A stretch of 5,472 bases of DNA from contig JAPPFO010000092.1 in the NCBI GenBank assembly GCA_028875175.1, positions 1 to 5,472 on the forward strand, written 5' to 3'. Below the pieces are notes generated by a model. It searched no databases. It was not told the DNA's origin and saw only the letters and a program-made list of their open reading frames with translations. The stretch's first letter is position 1. Each line of letters starts with the position of its first letter. The position numbers and the translations under genes are program-made. Below, piece after piece: positions 1-5,215 of the stretch. This DNA is from Chloroflexota bacterium (GTDB taxonomy: Bacteria > Chloroflexota > UBA11872).

Positions 1-283
1 CCGCGGCTGGCTGCGCTTCGCGCCCGAGGCCGACGACGGCTTCGAGTGGTTCACGCGCGAGGGCACCGGCGTCACCGCGCCCGAGCGGCGGCTCAGCTTC
101 ACGGATACCGGCGTGAGCGGCGGGTTCGACCAGTTCAAGCACGAGTTCTTCCAGGCTTGCCTGGGCAACGGCGAACCGCCTGTCAGCGCCGACGACGCCC
201 TCTGGATGCACGAAACCGCGTGGGCGGCCCGGCGGGCTTCCGATACGGGCCAGACGCAGACGGTTACCTTGGGAGGGTCATAG
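1..283 (+). CDS. Gfo/Idh/MocA-like oxidoreductase, C-terminal end (5' truncated)
   Basis: Reading from base 2, an open frame of 93 codons runs to TAG at 281-283; its start lies left of the window. The end of the protein has the pattern seen at the C-terminus of Gfo/Idh/MocA family NAD(P)-dependent sugar, inositol or related dehydrogenases: a FxxFKHEFFQACLGNGEPP stretch, then SADDAL, then a helix ending in RRASDTGQ and a short hydrophobic strand (TVTL). In this family the motif is typically F..a...G.pP.vs..dal...e...A...S...G..v.L and closes the substrate-binding domain. The Rossmann domain and catalytic residues are outside the window, so substrate and cofactor cannot be assigned. The next gene starts 37 bases downstream on the same strand, so read-through is possible, but a functional link is not implied. 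The family call rests on the C-terminal pattern alone. Confidence 0.72.
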   Translation, partial: RGWLRFAPEADDGFEWFTREGTGVTAPERRLSFTDTGVSGGFDQFKHEFFQACLGNGEPPVSADDALWMHETAWAARRASDTGQTQTVTLGGS

Positions 284-320
284 CGCGGGCGCATTCGCGA
301 GTCGCCCCCAGGAGCACGAC

Positions 321-659
321 GTGGTCGAGAGACGGGAATCGGATAGAACTGTGGCGGCTCGACAGCCGACCGAGCTTCCCCCGGTTCACCCTGGCGAGAT
401 TCTGAACGAGGAGTTTCTGCGCCCGCTCAACCTGAGCCATTACCGGGTGGCCAAGGCCATTGGCGTGGACCCCCGCCGGATTCATGCGATCGTGCACGGC
501 CAGCGGGCCATCACAGCCGAGACGGCGCTGCTGCTGGCGCGATTCTTTGGGAACTCGGCGACGTTCTGGATGGGGCTGCAAAGTCAGTTCGACCTGGAGA
601 CCGCCGAAGACCGGCTGGCGCACCGGTTGGAGGCCGTCACGGCATACGCGAGCGGATAG
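321..659 (+). CDS. higA: HigA-like XRE-family antitoxin, no adjacent toxin
   Basis: This encodes a 112-residue protein of the HigA/VapI antitoxin family, small helix-turn-helix DNA-binding proteins that usually neutralise the RNase HigB and repress their own operon. The family marks are clear: HPGEIL at residues 23-28, EFLRPLNLS at 31-39, the helix-turn-helix at about 38-60 (YRVAKAIGV, then RRIHAIVHGQR), and the typical C-terminal block ARFFGNSATFWMGLQ at 73-87. GTG at 321 is chosen because AGGAG (310-314) lies six bases before it; GTG at 351 would remove a poorly conserved N-terminus and is possible. HigB genes normally lie immediately upstream, but only 37 bases separate this gene from the upstream dehydrogenase and none can fit. 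The next gene downstream is not HigB-like either. It may be a solitary antitoxin or plain regulator, or serve a toxin elsewhere. The family is confident; the function is inferred. Confidence 0.88.
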   Translation: MVERRESDRTVAARQPTELPPVHPGEILNEEFLRPLNLSHYRVAKAIGVDPRRIHAIVHGQRAITAETALLLARFFGNSATFWMGLQSQFDLETAEDRLAHRLEAVTAYASG

Positions 660-697
660 GCAGTGCCATCAGATGGTGCTGGTAGACGGGTAAAGGT

Positions 698-874
698 GTG
701 AGCGATCAAGACCCGGGACGTCCCGCCGAACCGCAGGCTGCCAATCCGAAGCGACCGGAGACCTTAGCGCTTCTCAGGATTCTGGCCTTGGGTAATCGTC
801 AGATTGCCGCAGGCCAGGTGGAGTCCGCCGGTAAGGTCGTGGCCAGGCTGCGGGATCGTGCGGGCAAACGGTAG
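698..874 (+). CDS. Small hypothetical protein, antitoxin-like C-terminal half
   Basis: An open frame of 58 residues starts at GTG 698 and stops at TAG 872-874, 38 bases after the HigA-like gene on the same strand. The first 20 residues are Pro/Ala-rich and look disordered (PGRPAEPQAA). From residue 23 a helical segment follows, LALLRILALGNRQIAAGQ, then VESAGKVVARLRDR. The pattern of a hydrophobic helix, then (Q/D)I..G.V, then a second amphipathic helix ending in basic residues resembles the toxin-binding tails of small type II antitoxins such as RelB, ParD or Phd-like proteins; this is resemblance by eye only. The ribosome site is weak (a GGG about seven bases upstream). GTG at 696 is excluded because its second codon is TGA. 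It may be cotranscribed with the HigA-like gene. It could also be a spurious frame, but codon choice and helix periodicity favour a real gene. Confidence 0.5.
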   Translation: MSDQDPGRPAEPQAANPKRPETLALLRILALGNRQIAAGQVESAGKVVARLRDRAGKR

Positions 875-928
875 GAGGCCTCGTCAAGAGATCTTCGCGT
901 GTCGTGGGGACAGAGGCCAACACCATAC

Positions 929-1255
929 TTAGTCCGCAAACATCTTCTGCAAGGCGCTAAGTGTGGCTCTCAGCGTCGTAGGTGTTAGTCGACCAATGTT
1001 TCGAAGCAGCCGTTCTCGATCCACGGTTCGAACCTGATCAAGCACCAGGAAGCCGTCCTTCTGCTGGAACCGACAAGGAATCCTGAAAGGGTACGGATGG
1101 CCACCAGTCGTCATTGGCACGACCAGGAATGTCCGCAGGAAGTCGTTCAACTCGTCGGGAGACACGATGGCACAAGGCCGCGTCTTCCTGATTTCTTGAC
1201 CCTTCGTTGGATCCAGCGATACCAGGTAAACGTCCCCGCGCCGGGGCGCACTCAC
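929..1255 (-). CDS. mazF: MazF-family endoribonuclease toxin
   Basis: This is a 108-residue MazF/PemK-type toxin, a cytoplasmic sequence-specific mRNA interferase that halts translation when its antitoxin is lost. Family features, numbered from GTG 1255, are RRGDVYLVSL at 5-14, the catalytic-loop stretch KGQEIRKTRPCAIVSP at 18-33 with the conserved Arg at 26, the LVVPMTTG strand at 44-51 supplying the conserved Thr (49 or 50), and VLDQVRTVDRERL at 70-82. No frameshift or missing core segment is seen, so it looks active. The start at 1255 overlaps the mazE stop as GTGA, a common translational-coupling arrangement; a GTG at 1267 would add four residues and a longer overlap. The gene reads toward the two small plus-strand antitoxin-like genes, with 54 bases between its stop and theirs. 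RNA target specificity cannot be told from sequence. Confidence 0.93.
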   Translation of the reverse strand: MSAPRRGDVYLVSLDPTKGQEIRKTRPCAIVSPDELNDFLRTFLVVPMTTGGHPYPFRIPCRFQQKDGFLVLDQVRTVDRERLLRNIGRLTPTTLRATLSALQKMFAD

Positions 1256-1503
1256 TCCCAGACCCACTCGGTCTGATCGAAGTCAGTAGGCAGCGGCTCG
1301 TCGAGAAGGCGATCCTCGTCCCGGTCCCTCAGGCGCGCTGCCGCCTCAGCCCATCCTGCTCGCGGCGGCACCGTGCGCTCGATTAGGACACCTGACGCGA
1401 CAATCCGCAACTGGACCTCTTCCCCGAGCTGAGCCTCTTCGATGAATGGCTTCGGGATGCGGACACCGCGCGAGTTGCCGATCCGAACGATCTTCGTTTT
1501 CAC
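1252..1503 (-). CDS. mazE: MazE-like AbrB/SpoVT-fold antitoxin
   Basis: This is an 83-residue antitoxin of the MazE/AbrB swapped-hairpin fold, which dimerises, binds the operon promoter and wraps its tail around MazF. The N-terminal 45 residues show the fold's signature, TKIVRIGNSRGVRIPKPFIE at 3-22, followed by LGEEVQLRIV and VLIER. The tail from about residue 46 is acidic and aromatic (AGWAEAAARL, then DEDRLLDE, then TDFDQTEWVW), as expected for the toxin-binding segment. The start is GTG at 1503; the motif begins directly after it, but no Shine-Dalgarno sequence is visible, so a short leader or weak initiation is likely. mazE precedes mazF in the usual order. A palindrome and a promoter-like pair lie just upstream (1527-1562). 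The exporter operon ends 87 bases upstream on the same strand, so read-through from it is possible. Confidence 0.9.
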   Translation of the reverse strand: MKTKIVRIGNSRGVRIPKPFIEEAQLGEEVQLRIVASGVLIERTVPPRAGWAEAAARLRDRDEDRLLDEPLPTDFDQTEWVWE

Positions 1504-1526
1504 CGGTGGTATGCGACTCTTGAGGA

Positions 1527-1534
1527 GTAATTAC
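1527..1534. promoter_or_regulatory. Palindrome GTAATTAC, candidate MazE operator
   Basis: A perfect 8-bp palindrome in an AT-rich pocket lies 24 bp upstream of the mazE start and directly next to a possible -10 element. MazE/AbrB antitoxins usually repress their own operon by binding symmetrical AT-rich sites near the promoter. The position fits; an 8-bp palindrome alone is weak evidence. Confidence 0.3.
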
Positions 1535-1562
1535 AGTGTAGGCCTTGAAGAATTTCGGGCAA
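1535..1562 (-). promoter_or_regulatory. Candidate sigma-70-like promoter for mazEF
   Basis: Read on the minus strand, TTGCCC (1557-1562) and TACACT (1535-1540) are separated by 16 bp. Each matches four of six bases of the sigma-70 consensus. The predicted RNA start would fall on the palindrome at 1527-1534, about 25 bases before the mazE GTG. This is a pattern match only; mazEF could also be read from the exporter operon. Confidence 0.3.
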
Positions 1563-1590
1563 ACCCGTCTTTTCCTGGCAGCAACACACT

Positions 1591-2355
1591 TCAGTTCGTC
1601 GCCCGGCGATACTCGTAGGTCGCCGCGCCTATCAGAACCGCCGTCGTGGCCAGCAGGATCCAGATGCCGGGCAGGATGCTGTCCCAGACCCACCCGTCGA
1701 TGATGACGGCGCGCACGGCCACCATGATGTATTCGATGGGGTTCAGGCCCACGGCTACCTGGAACCAGCCGGTCAGCAGGTCGCGCGGCATGAAGGCGGA
1801 GGTTAGAAACGCCAGCGGCATGAAGAGCAGCCAGCTGTTGACCGTCACCTGCACGCTGCGGGTGCGCATGGCCACGATCAGGCCCACGCAGCCCATCGCA
1901 ACGCCCAGCAGCGTGGCGCCCACGATAACGGCCAGGATGCCCAGGATCCCGCCCTCGAAGCGGACCCCGATGGCCGTGGCCACCAGGATGATCGCCAGCA
2001 CCTGCGCCATGGCGCGCGTGCCGCCGATCAGCAGGGTGCCCAGGAGGATCGAGAAGCGGTTGACGGGCGACAGCAGCAGCTTGTCCACGTAGCCCGACAT
2101 CATGTCCGTCAGCAGCACCATAGCCATGTCGCTGCCGCTGAAGACCACGGCCATTACGATCACCATGGCGGCCAGGAAGGCCTGGTAGTCGTCGGCCGGA
2201 AATCCCGGCAGCGCGGTGATGCCGCGCAGCGGCTCGCCGAAGAATAGGAACATGAAGGCGGACGACAGCACCGCCGCCACGATCATCCACGGCTGCGCCA
2301 ACCAGGTCTTCAGGTTGCGAACGTAGATGAAATAGCTCTCGCGCAGGACAAGCAT
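1591..2355 (-). CDS. ABC-2 type exporter permease (DrrB-like)
   Basis: This is a 254-residue integral membrane protein of the ABC-2 permease family, which forms the membrane channel of exporters for drugs, lipids or polysaccharide-like substrates together with a DrrA-type ATPase. About six hydrophobic segments are visible, near residues 23-41, 59-82, 103-131, 136-163, 174-190 and 227-247. The family signature is at 185-209: TSAFMPRDLLTGWFQVAVG followed by NPIEY. The amphipathic N-terminus, ending YVRNLKTWL, is also typical. ATG 2355 is preferred because GGAGG (2364-2368) lies eight bases before it; ATG 2361, in the TAATG overlap with the ATPase stop, is only two bases from that site. The length is normal for the family. 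The substrate is unknown; no biosynthetic genes flank it to suggest one. Confidence 0.92.
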   Translation of the reverse strand: MLVLRESYFIYVRNLKTWLAQPWMIVAAVLSSAFMFLFFGEPLRGITALPGFPADDYQAFLAAMVIVMAVVFSGSDMAMVLLTDMMSGYVDKLLLSPVNRFSILLGTLLIGGTRAMAQVLAIILVATAIGVRFEGGILGILAVIVGATLLGVAMGCVGLIVAMRTRSVQVTVNSWLLFMPLAFLTSAFMPRDLLTGWFQVAVGLNPIEYIMVAVRAVIIDGWVWDSILPGIWILLATTAVLIGAATYEYRRATN

Positions 2356-2360
2356 TGGCA

Positions 2361-3386
2361 TTACCTCCGGTTGACGCCCATCCACTGGCTCCACATGCGG
2401 TCCTCGGCGTCGCCGTCGGCGTCCGAGTCGCGGATTTGGCGGCCGGTGTGTTGCAGGAACACGTCGTCCAGTGAGGGGCGGGTGATGGACAGGTTGGCGA
2501 TGGAGAGGCCGGCGTCCTGGAAGGCGGCCATGATGGCGGGGGCGGCGGCTCCGCCATCGCCGACGGTGGCGATCAGGCCGTTGTCGTCGATGTCCGCCTG
2601 CCGGACTCCGGGCAGGGTGCGCACGGCCGCCAGCGCCGCGGCCACGCCTTCGTCCGGCGACTCGCCTGCATCAAAGGCCACGTGGACGATGTCGCCGCCC
2701 ACGCCGGCCTTGAGCTCCGCCGGTGAGCCTTCGGCCACCAGTCGGCCGTGGTCGATCATGGCCAGCCGCCGGCAGAGGCGGTCGGCCTCGTCCATGTGCT
2801 GGGTGGTCAGGAAGATCGTGACGCCCCGGGCGTTGAGCTCTTCCAGGTGCTCCCAGACGGTTATCCGGCTTTGCGGGTCCAGCCCGGTGGTCGGCTCGTC
2901 CAGGAAGAGCACGCCGGGGTTGTGCATCAGGGCCCCGGCCAGGTCGATCCGCCGCCGCATCCCGCCCGAGTAGGAGCCGACTTTCCGGTCGGCCACCGAG
3001 GAGAGCCCAACCAGCTCCAGCAGTTCCGTGGCGCGGGTACGGGCTTCGGCGCGCGACAGCCCGTACAGCACGCCTTGCAGCTCCAGGAAGTCGCGTCCCT
3101 TCGAGAGGTCGTCCAGCCCAACTTCCTGCAGCGCCACGCCGATGGCCTGACGTACGGCTTTCGGCTCGCGGATCACGTCCAGGCCGGCCACCTCCACGCG
3201 CCCCTCCGTCTTGGGCAGCAGCGTGGCCAGGATCTTGATGGTGGTGGTCTTGCCCGCGCCGTTCGGCCCCAGGAAACCGAAGAACTCGCCGCGCTCCACC
3301 GCAAAGCTGATCCCGTCCACGGCGCGCACGCCGCCCGGGTAGGTCTTGCCGAGTCCTTCCACCAGGACCGCCGGACCGTTGATCAT
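2361..3386 (-). CDS. ABC exporter ATP-binding protein (DrrA-like, DUF4162 tail)
   Basis: This is a 341-residue ATPase that powers the ABC-2 permease encoded immediately downstream. All nucleotide-binding motifs are intact: Walker A GPNGAGKTT at 40-48, Q-loop Gln 87, signature YSGGM at 139-143, Walker B LFLDEP at 160-165, D-loop GLD at 168-170 and H-loop His 197. LATLLPKTEGRVEVAGLDV and the QHMDEADRLC stretch are typical of the DrrA/daunorubicin-resistance subfamily. After the ATPase domain, residues of about 225-320 form the DUF4162-like C-terminal domain, ending SITRPSLDDVFLQHTG, the usual close of these proteins; the last 20 residues are a charged tail. ATG 3386 is chosen for GGGAG six bases upstream; an upstream frame to 3464 has no family match. 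The gene overlaps the next start by one base. Export is the expected direction; the cargo is unknown. Confidence 0.94.
   Translation of the reverse strand: MINGPAVLVEGLGKTYPGGVRAVDGISFAVERGEFFGFLGPNGAGKTTTIKILATLLPKTEGRVEVAGLDVIREPKAVRQAIGVALQEVGLDDLSKGRDFLELQGVLYGLSRAEARTRATELLELVGLSSVADRKVGSYSGGMRRRIDLAGALMHNPGVLFLDEPTTGLDPQSRITVWEHLEELNARGVTIFLTTQHMDEADRLCRRLAMIDHGRLVAEGSPAELKAGVGGDIVHVAFDAGESPDEGVAAALAAVRTLPGVRQADIDDNGLIATVGDGGAAAPAIMAAFQDAGLSIANLSITRPSLDDVFLQHTGRQIRDSDADGDAEDRMWSQWMGVNRR
2364..2368 (-). promoter_or_regulatory. Ribosome binding site deciding the permease start
   Basis: GGAGG on the minus strand lies inside the last ATPase codons, eight bases before ATG 2355 and two before ATG 2361. 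Spacing favours 2355. Its place within the upstream gene suggests translational coupling of ATPase and permease. Confidence 0.65.
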
Positions 3387-3637
3387 CGTCCGCTCCCGTT
3401 GTCTGTCCGGTCGGCGCCCGCCCTGAGCCGGCCTTCGCTTTGCAACCGGCAGATGATGACGCATTCGAGCCGCGGCTGTTGCGACTTCCCTTACAAAGCC
3501 GTCGAGGCTGTCCGCCAGGTCTGGCGGCCACGTCGACTCGCGAGATACTGATGTCCTCGCTCTGCTACCGTGCCCCGCCAGACAAACCTCGACGCCGGGC
3601 TCACCACGACGTCGACGAACTGGAGATGAGGTTCGCC
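3387..3637. other. Divergent intergenic region between exporter and flavoprotein genes
   Basis: These 251 bases must hold the promoters of both the leftward exporter operon and the rightward oxidoreductase. The minus-strand ribosome site GGGAG (3393-3397) serves the ATPase. No convincing -35/-10 pair was found on either strand. The plus-strand oxidoreductase frame stays open back to 3440, but the translated extension is Arg/Pro-rich, has no resemblance to the family, and holds the only cysteines of the frame, so it is treated as non-coding leader. No RNA gene was recognised here. Confidence 0.5.
3628..3631 (+). promoter_or_regulatory. Ribosome binding site deciding the oxidoreductase start
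   Basis: GAGG lies six bases before GTG 3638, a good distance. The competing ATG 3626 has GGAG directly abutting it, with no spacer, so it should initiate poorly. The choice changes the protein by four residues only. Confidence 0.5.
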
Positions 3638-5140
3638 GTGACAGCTGTGATCCATGAACCGGCGCGTGAGGTGCCGGTGTTGCATGACACTGACGTGTTG
3701 GTGGCGGGCGCGGGCATTTCGGGGTTGTTCGCGGCGTTGGAGTCGGCCGCGGCCGGCGCGCGGACCACGCTGGTTGACGAGTATTCGGCGGTGGGCGGCA
3801 ATTACGGGCCGGGGCTCGGGTCGCGCCACGACCTGTGGCAGGCGCCGCAGCAGCACGACCGCGGGCTGGGCGGCCAGGTGGGCGACTTTCTGGATCGGCT
3901 GGACGCGCGCGGGGGCATCAAGACCTTTGACTTCATCAGCGGCGGCGACAACGTGCCGTGGCGCTGGGACGGCATGGCGCACATTCCCGTCATCGACCGC
4001 AACGAGTTCCAGCGGCTGGCCCTGCAGCGGCTGCGCGACCTTGATGTCTCGCTGCTGCTGTCCACCACCGTGGCCGGAGCGATTGTTGAGGACGGCGATG
4101 TCGGCGGCGTGATCTTCGAGACCGGCGAAGGCCGGCGCGCGATTACCGCCAGGGTCGTCATCGACACCACCGGCGAAGCCGACGTGGCCGCCGCGGCTGG
4201 CGCCGAAACCGAGGACGCGTACGCCAGCGCGGAGGCCGGCTTCGGGCTGTTCTTCCGCGTCGAAGACGTGGACTGGGCGACCTACGAGGAGTTCCGCGCG
4301 GCCGAGCGCGACAAGCCGCTGAGCGGGGAGGAAGAGCGCTGGGTGGACGAGGTGCTGTTCGTCGCCCTCGAGCGCGTCTGGGCCAACTACCCGCGCGAGT
4401 TGCTGCCGTTCATGATGGCCGACTGGGAGTCCGGCGAATACAAGTACGTGGCCTCAATCCCGGGCGGCGCCCACGCCTACAAGATTCCGTTCGCCACGCA
4501 CGACCAGGATGTGACGACCATTGAGACGCGCTGGCCGGACCACACGCTGTCCGCGCTGAACGCGATCGAGCGGTCCACCATCGAGTCCTCGGCCCGGCTG
4601 CACGCCTACGACACCATCGAGTTCTACAAGCGCCACGTGCCCGGATTCGAGAACGCCCGCGTCAGCCAGATCGCGCCGTACATGGGCACGCGCTGGAGCC
4701 GCACGATTATTCCCGACTACACCCTCAGCCGCGACGACATTGTGGACGAGCGGCGGTTCGACGACGTGGTGCATGTGCTGACCACGCTCTATCGCTACGA
4801 CGACGAGGTGCGCAAGGGCGGGCGTACCCGCCAGCTCGTCAACCTGCGCGAGCGTGAAGAGGGCCACCACTTCGACATGCCGCTGGGCCAGTTCCTGCCG
4901 CAGGGCGTGGAGGGGATGCTGGCGGCGGGACGCTCCATCGGCCGGGACCGTACCGCCAGCCTGCGCTGGCGCTGGATTGCCAAAGTGACTGGCGGAGTGG
5001 CTGGCATGGCGGCCGCCCGCGCCGCCGCCGAAGGCGTACCGCCACGGCACGTCAATATCCAAGCCCTGCAACGCGCGCTGGTCGACGTCGGCTATCACCT
5101 GGGCGAACCGCCCCGCCTGGCTGAACTGGGCATCGCTTAA
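3638..5140 (+). CDS. FAD-dependent oxidoreductase (FAD_oxidored-like family)
   Basis: This is a 500-residue flavoprotein, probably soluble since no signal peptide or membrane segment is seen. It opens with HEPAREVPVLHDTDVLVAG, a start typical of this family, leading into the dinucleotide-binding GAGISG at 24-29 and the acidic end of the second strand (LVDE, 45-48), followed by GG at 53-54. The second FAD motif is IDTTGEADVAAAAG at 175-188, corresponding to the usual DatGdaDvaalaG. The C-terminal FAD-contact region reads LAAGRSIG at 428-435 and GGVAGMAAARAAAEG from 452, again the family pattern. The usual AGRCIS cysteine is Ser here, and the 500 residues contain no cysteine, so bound iron-sulfur clusters or disulfide chemistry are unlikely. 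Start choice is discussed at the ribosome site; ATG 3626 is the alternative. It stands alone on its strand, divergent from the exporter. The substrate cannot be inferred. Confidence 0.87.
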   Translation: MTAVIHEPAREVPVLHDTDVLVAGAGISGLFAALESAAAGARTTLVDEYSAVGGNYGPGLGSRHDLWQAPQQHDRGLGGQVGDFLDRLDARGGIKTFDFISGGDNVPWRWDGMAHIPVIDRNEFQRLALQRLRDLDVSLLLSTTVAGAIVEDGDVGGVIFETGEGRRAITARVVIDTTGEADVAAAAGAETEDAYASAEAGFGLFFRVEDVDWATYEEFRAAERDKPLSGEEERWVDEVLFVALERVWANYPRELLPFMMADWESGEYKYVASIPGGAHAYKIPFATHDQDVTTIETRWPDHTLSALNAIERSTIESSARLHAYDTIEFYKRHVPGFENARVSQIAPYMGTRWSRTIIPDYTLSRDDIVDERRFDDVVHVLTTLYRYDDEVRKGGRTRQLVNLREREEGHHFDMPLGQFLPQGVEGMLAAGRSIGRDRTASLRWRWIAKVTGGVAGMAAARAAAEGVPPRHVNIQALQRALVDVGYHLGEPPRLAELGIA

Positions 5141-5143
5141 CGC

Positions 5144-5172
5144 CGGAAGCGCCGGACATGCCGGCGCTTCCG
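5144..5172. terminator. Perfect 12-bp hairpin between convergent genes
   Basis: CGGAAGCGCCGG (5144-5155) and its exact complement (5161-5172) enclose a five-base loop, ACATG, three bases after the oxidoreductase stop. The stem is very GC-rich, but no T-tract follows on either strand, so it is not a textbook intrinsic terminator. Its place between two convergent genes suggests a shared terminator or an RNA 3'-end stabiliser for both transcripts. Confidence 0.65.
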
Positions 5173-5187
5173 AATCAGATGCTCGTC

Positions 5188-5200
5188 GGGCGGTAAGCCC
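5188..5200. other. Small GGGC/GCCC hairpin
   Basis: GGGC (5188-5191) and GCCC (5197-5200) can pair around the five-base loop GGTAA, 16 bases beyond the larger hairpin and 16 before the RRM gene stop. A four-pair stem is common by chance in GC-rich DNA. It may add to termination of the leftward gene. Confidence 0.25.
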
Positions 5201-5215
5201 TACGAAGGTTGCCGT

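Noticed and set aside
46..405. Plus-strand frame across the dehydrogenase end and the HigA-like start
   Set aside because: Arg-rich translation without motifs; it conflicts with two recognisable genes in other frames.
714..725. 12-bp perfect palindrome CGGGACGTCCCG, considered as an operator
   Set aside because: It lies within codons 6-10 of the small gene, is pure GC-type self-complementary sequence, and has no second copy upstream of either antitoxin gene.
878..919. GGCCTC and GAGGCC inverted repeat in the gap between the small gene and mazF
   Set aside because: Six-base arms with a 30-base loop are expected by chance; no T-tract follows.
1556..1570. CGGG-CAAA-CCCG followed by TCTTTT on the plus strand, terminator-like
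   Set aside because: No plus-strand gene ends nearby to be terminated, and the stem has only four pairs; it also overlaps the mazE upstream region.
1346..2557. 403-codon minus-strand frame spanning mazE, the permease and part of the ATPase
   Set aside because: It overlaps three well-supported genes in another frame; its product is Arg/Pro/Gly-rich with no family features, typical of a shadow frame in GC-rich DNA.
3387..3464. N-terminal extension of the ATPase to 3464
   Set aside because: Basic, unconserved sequence, whereas ATG 3386 has a well-spaced GGGAG and starts right at the family's first strand.
2671..3551. Long open frames on both strands over the ATPase gene
   Set aside because: The DrrA-like frame carries every ATPase motif in order; the others have none and are low-complexity shadows.
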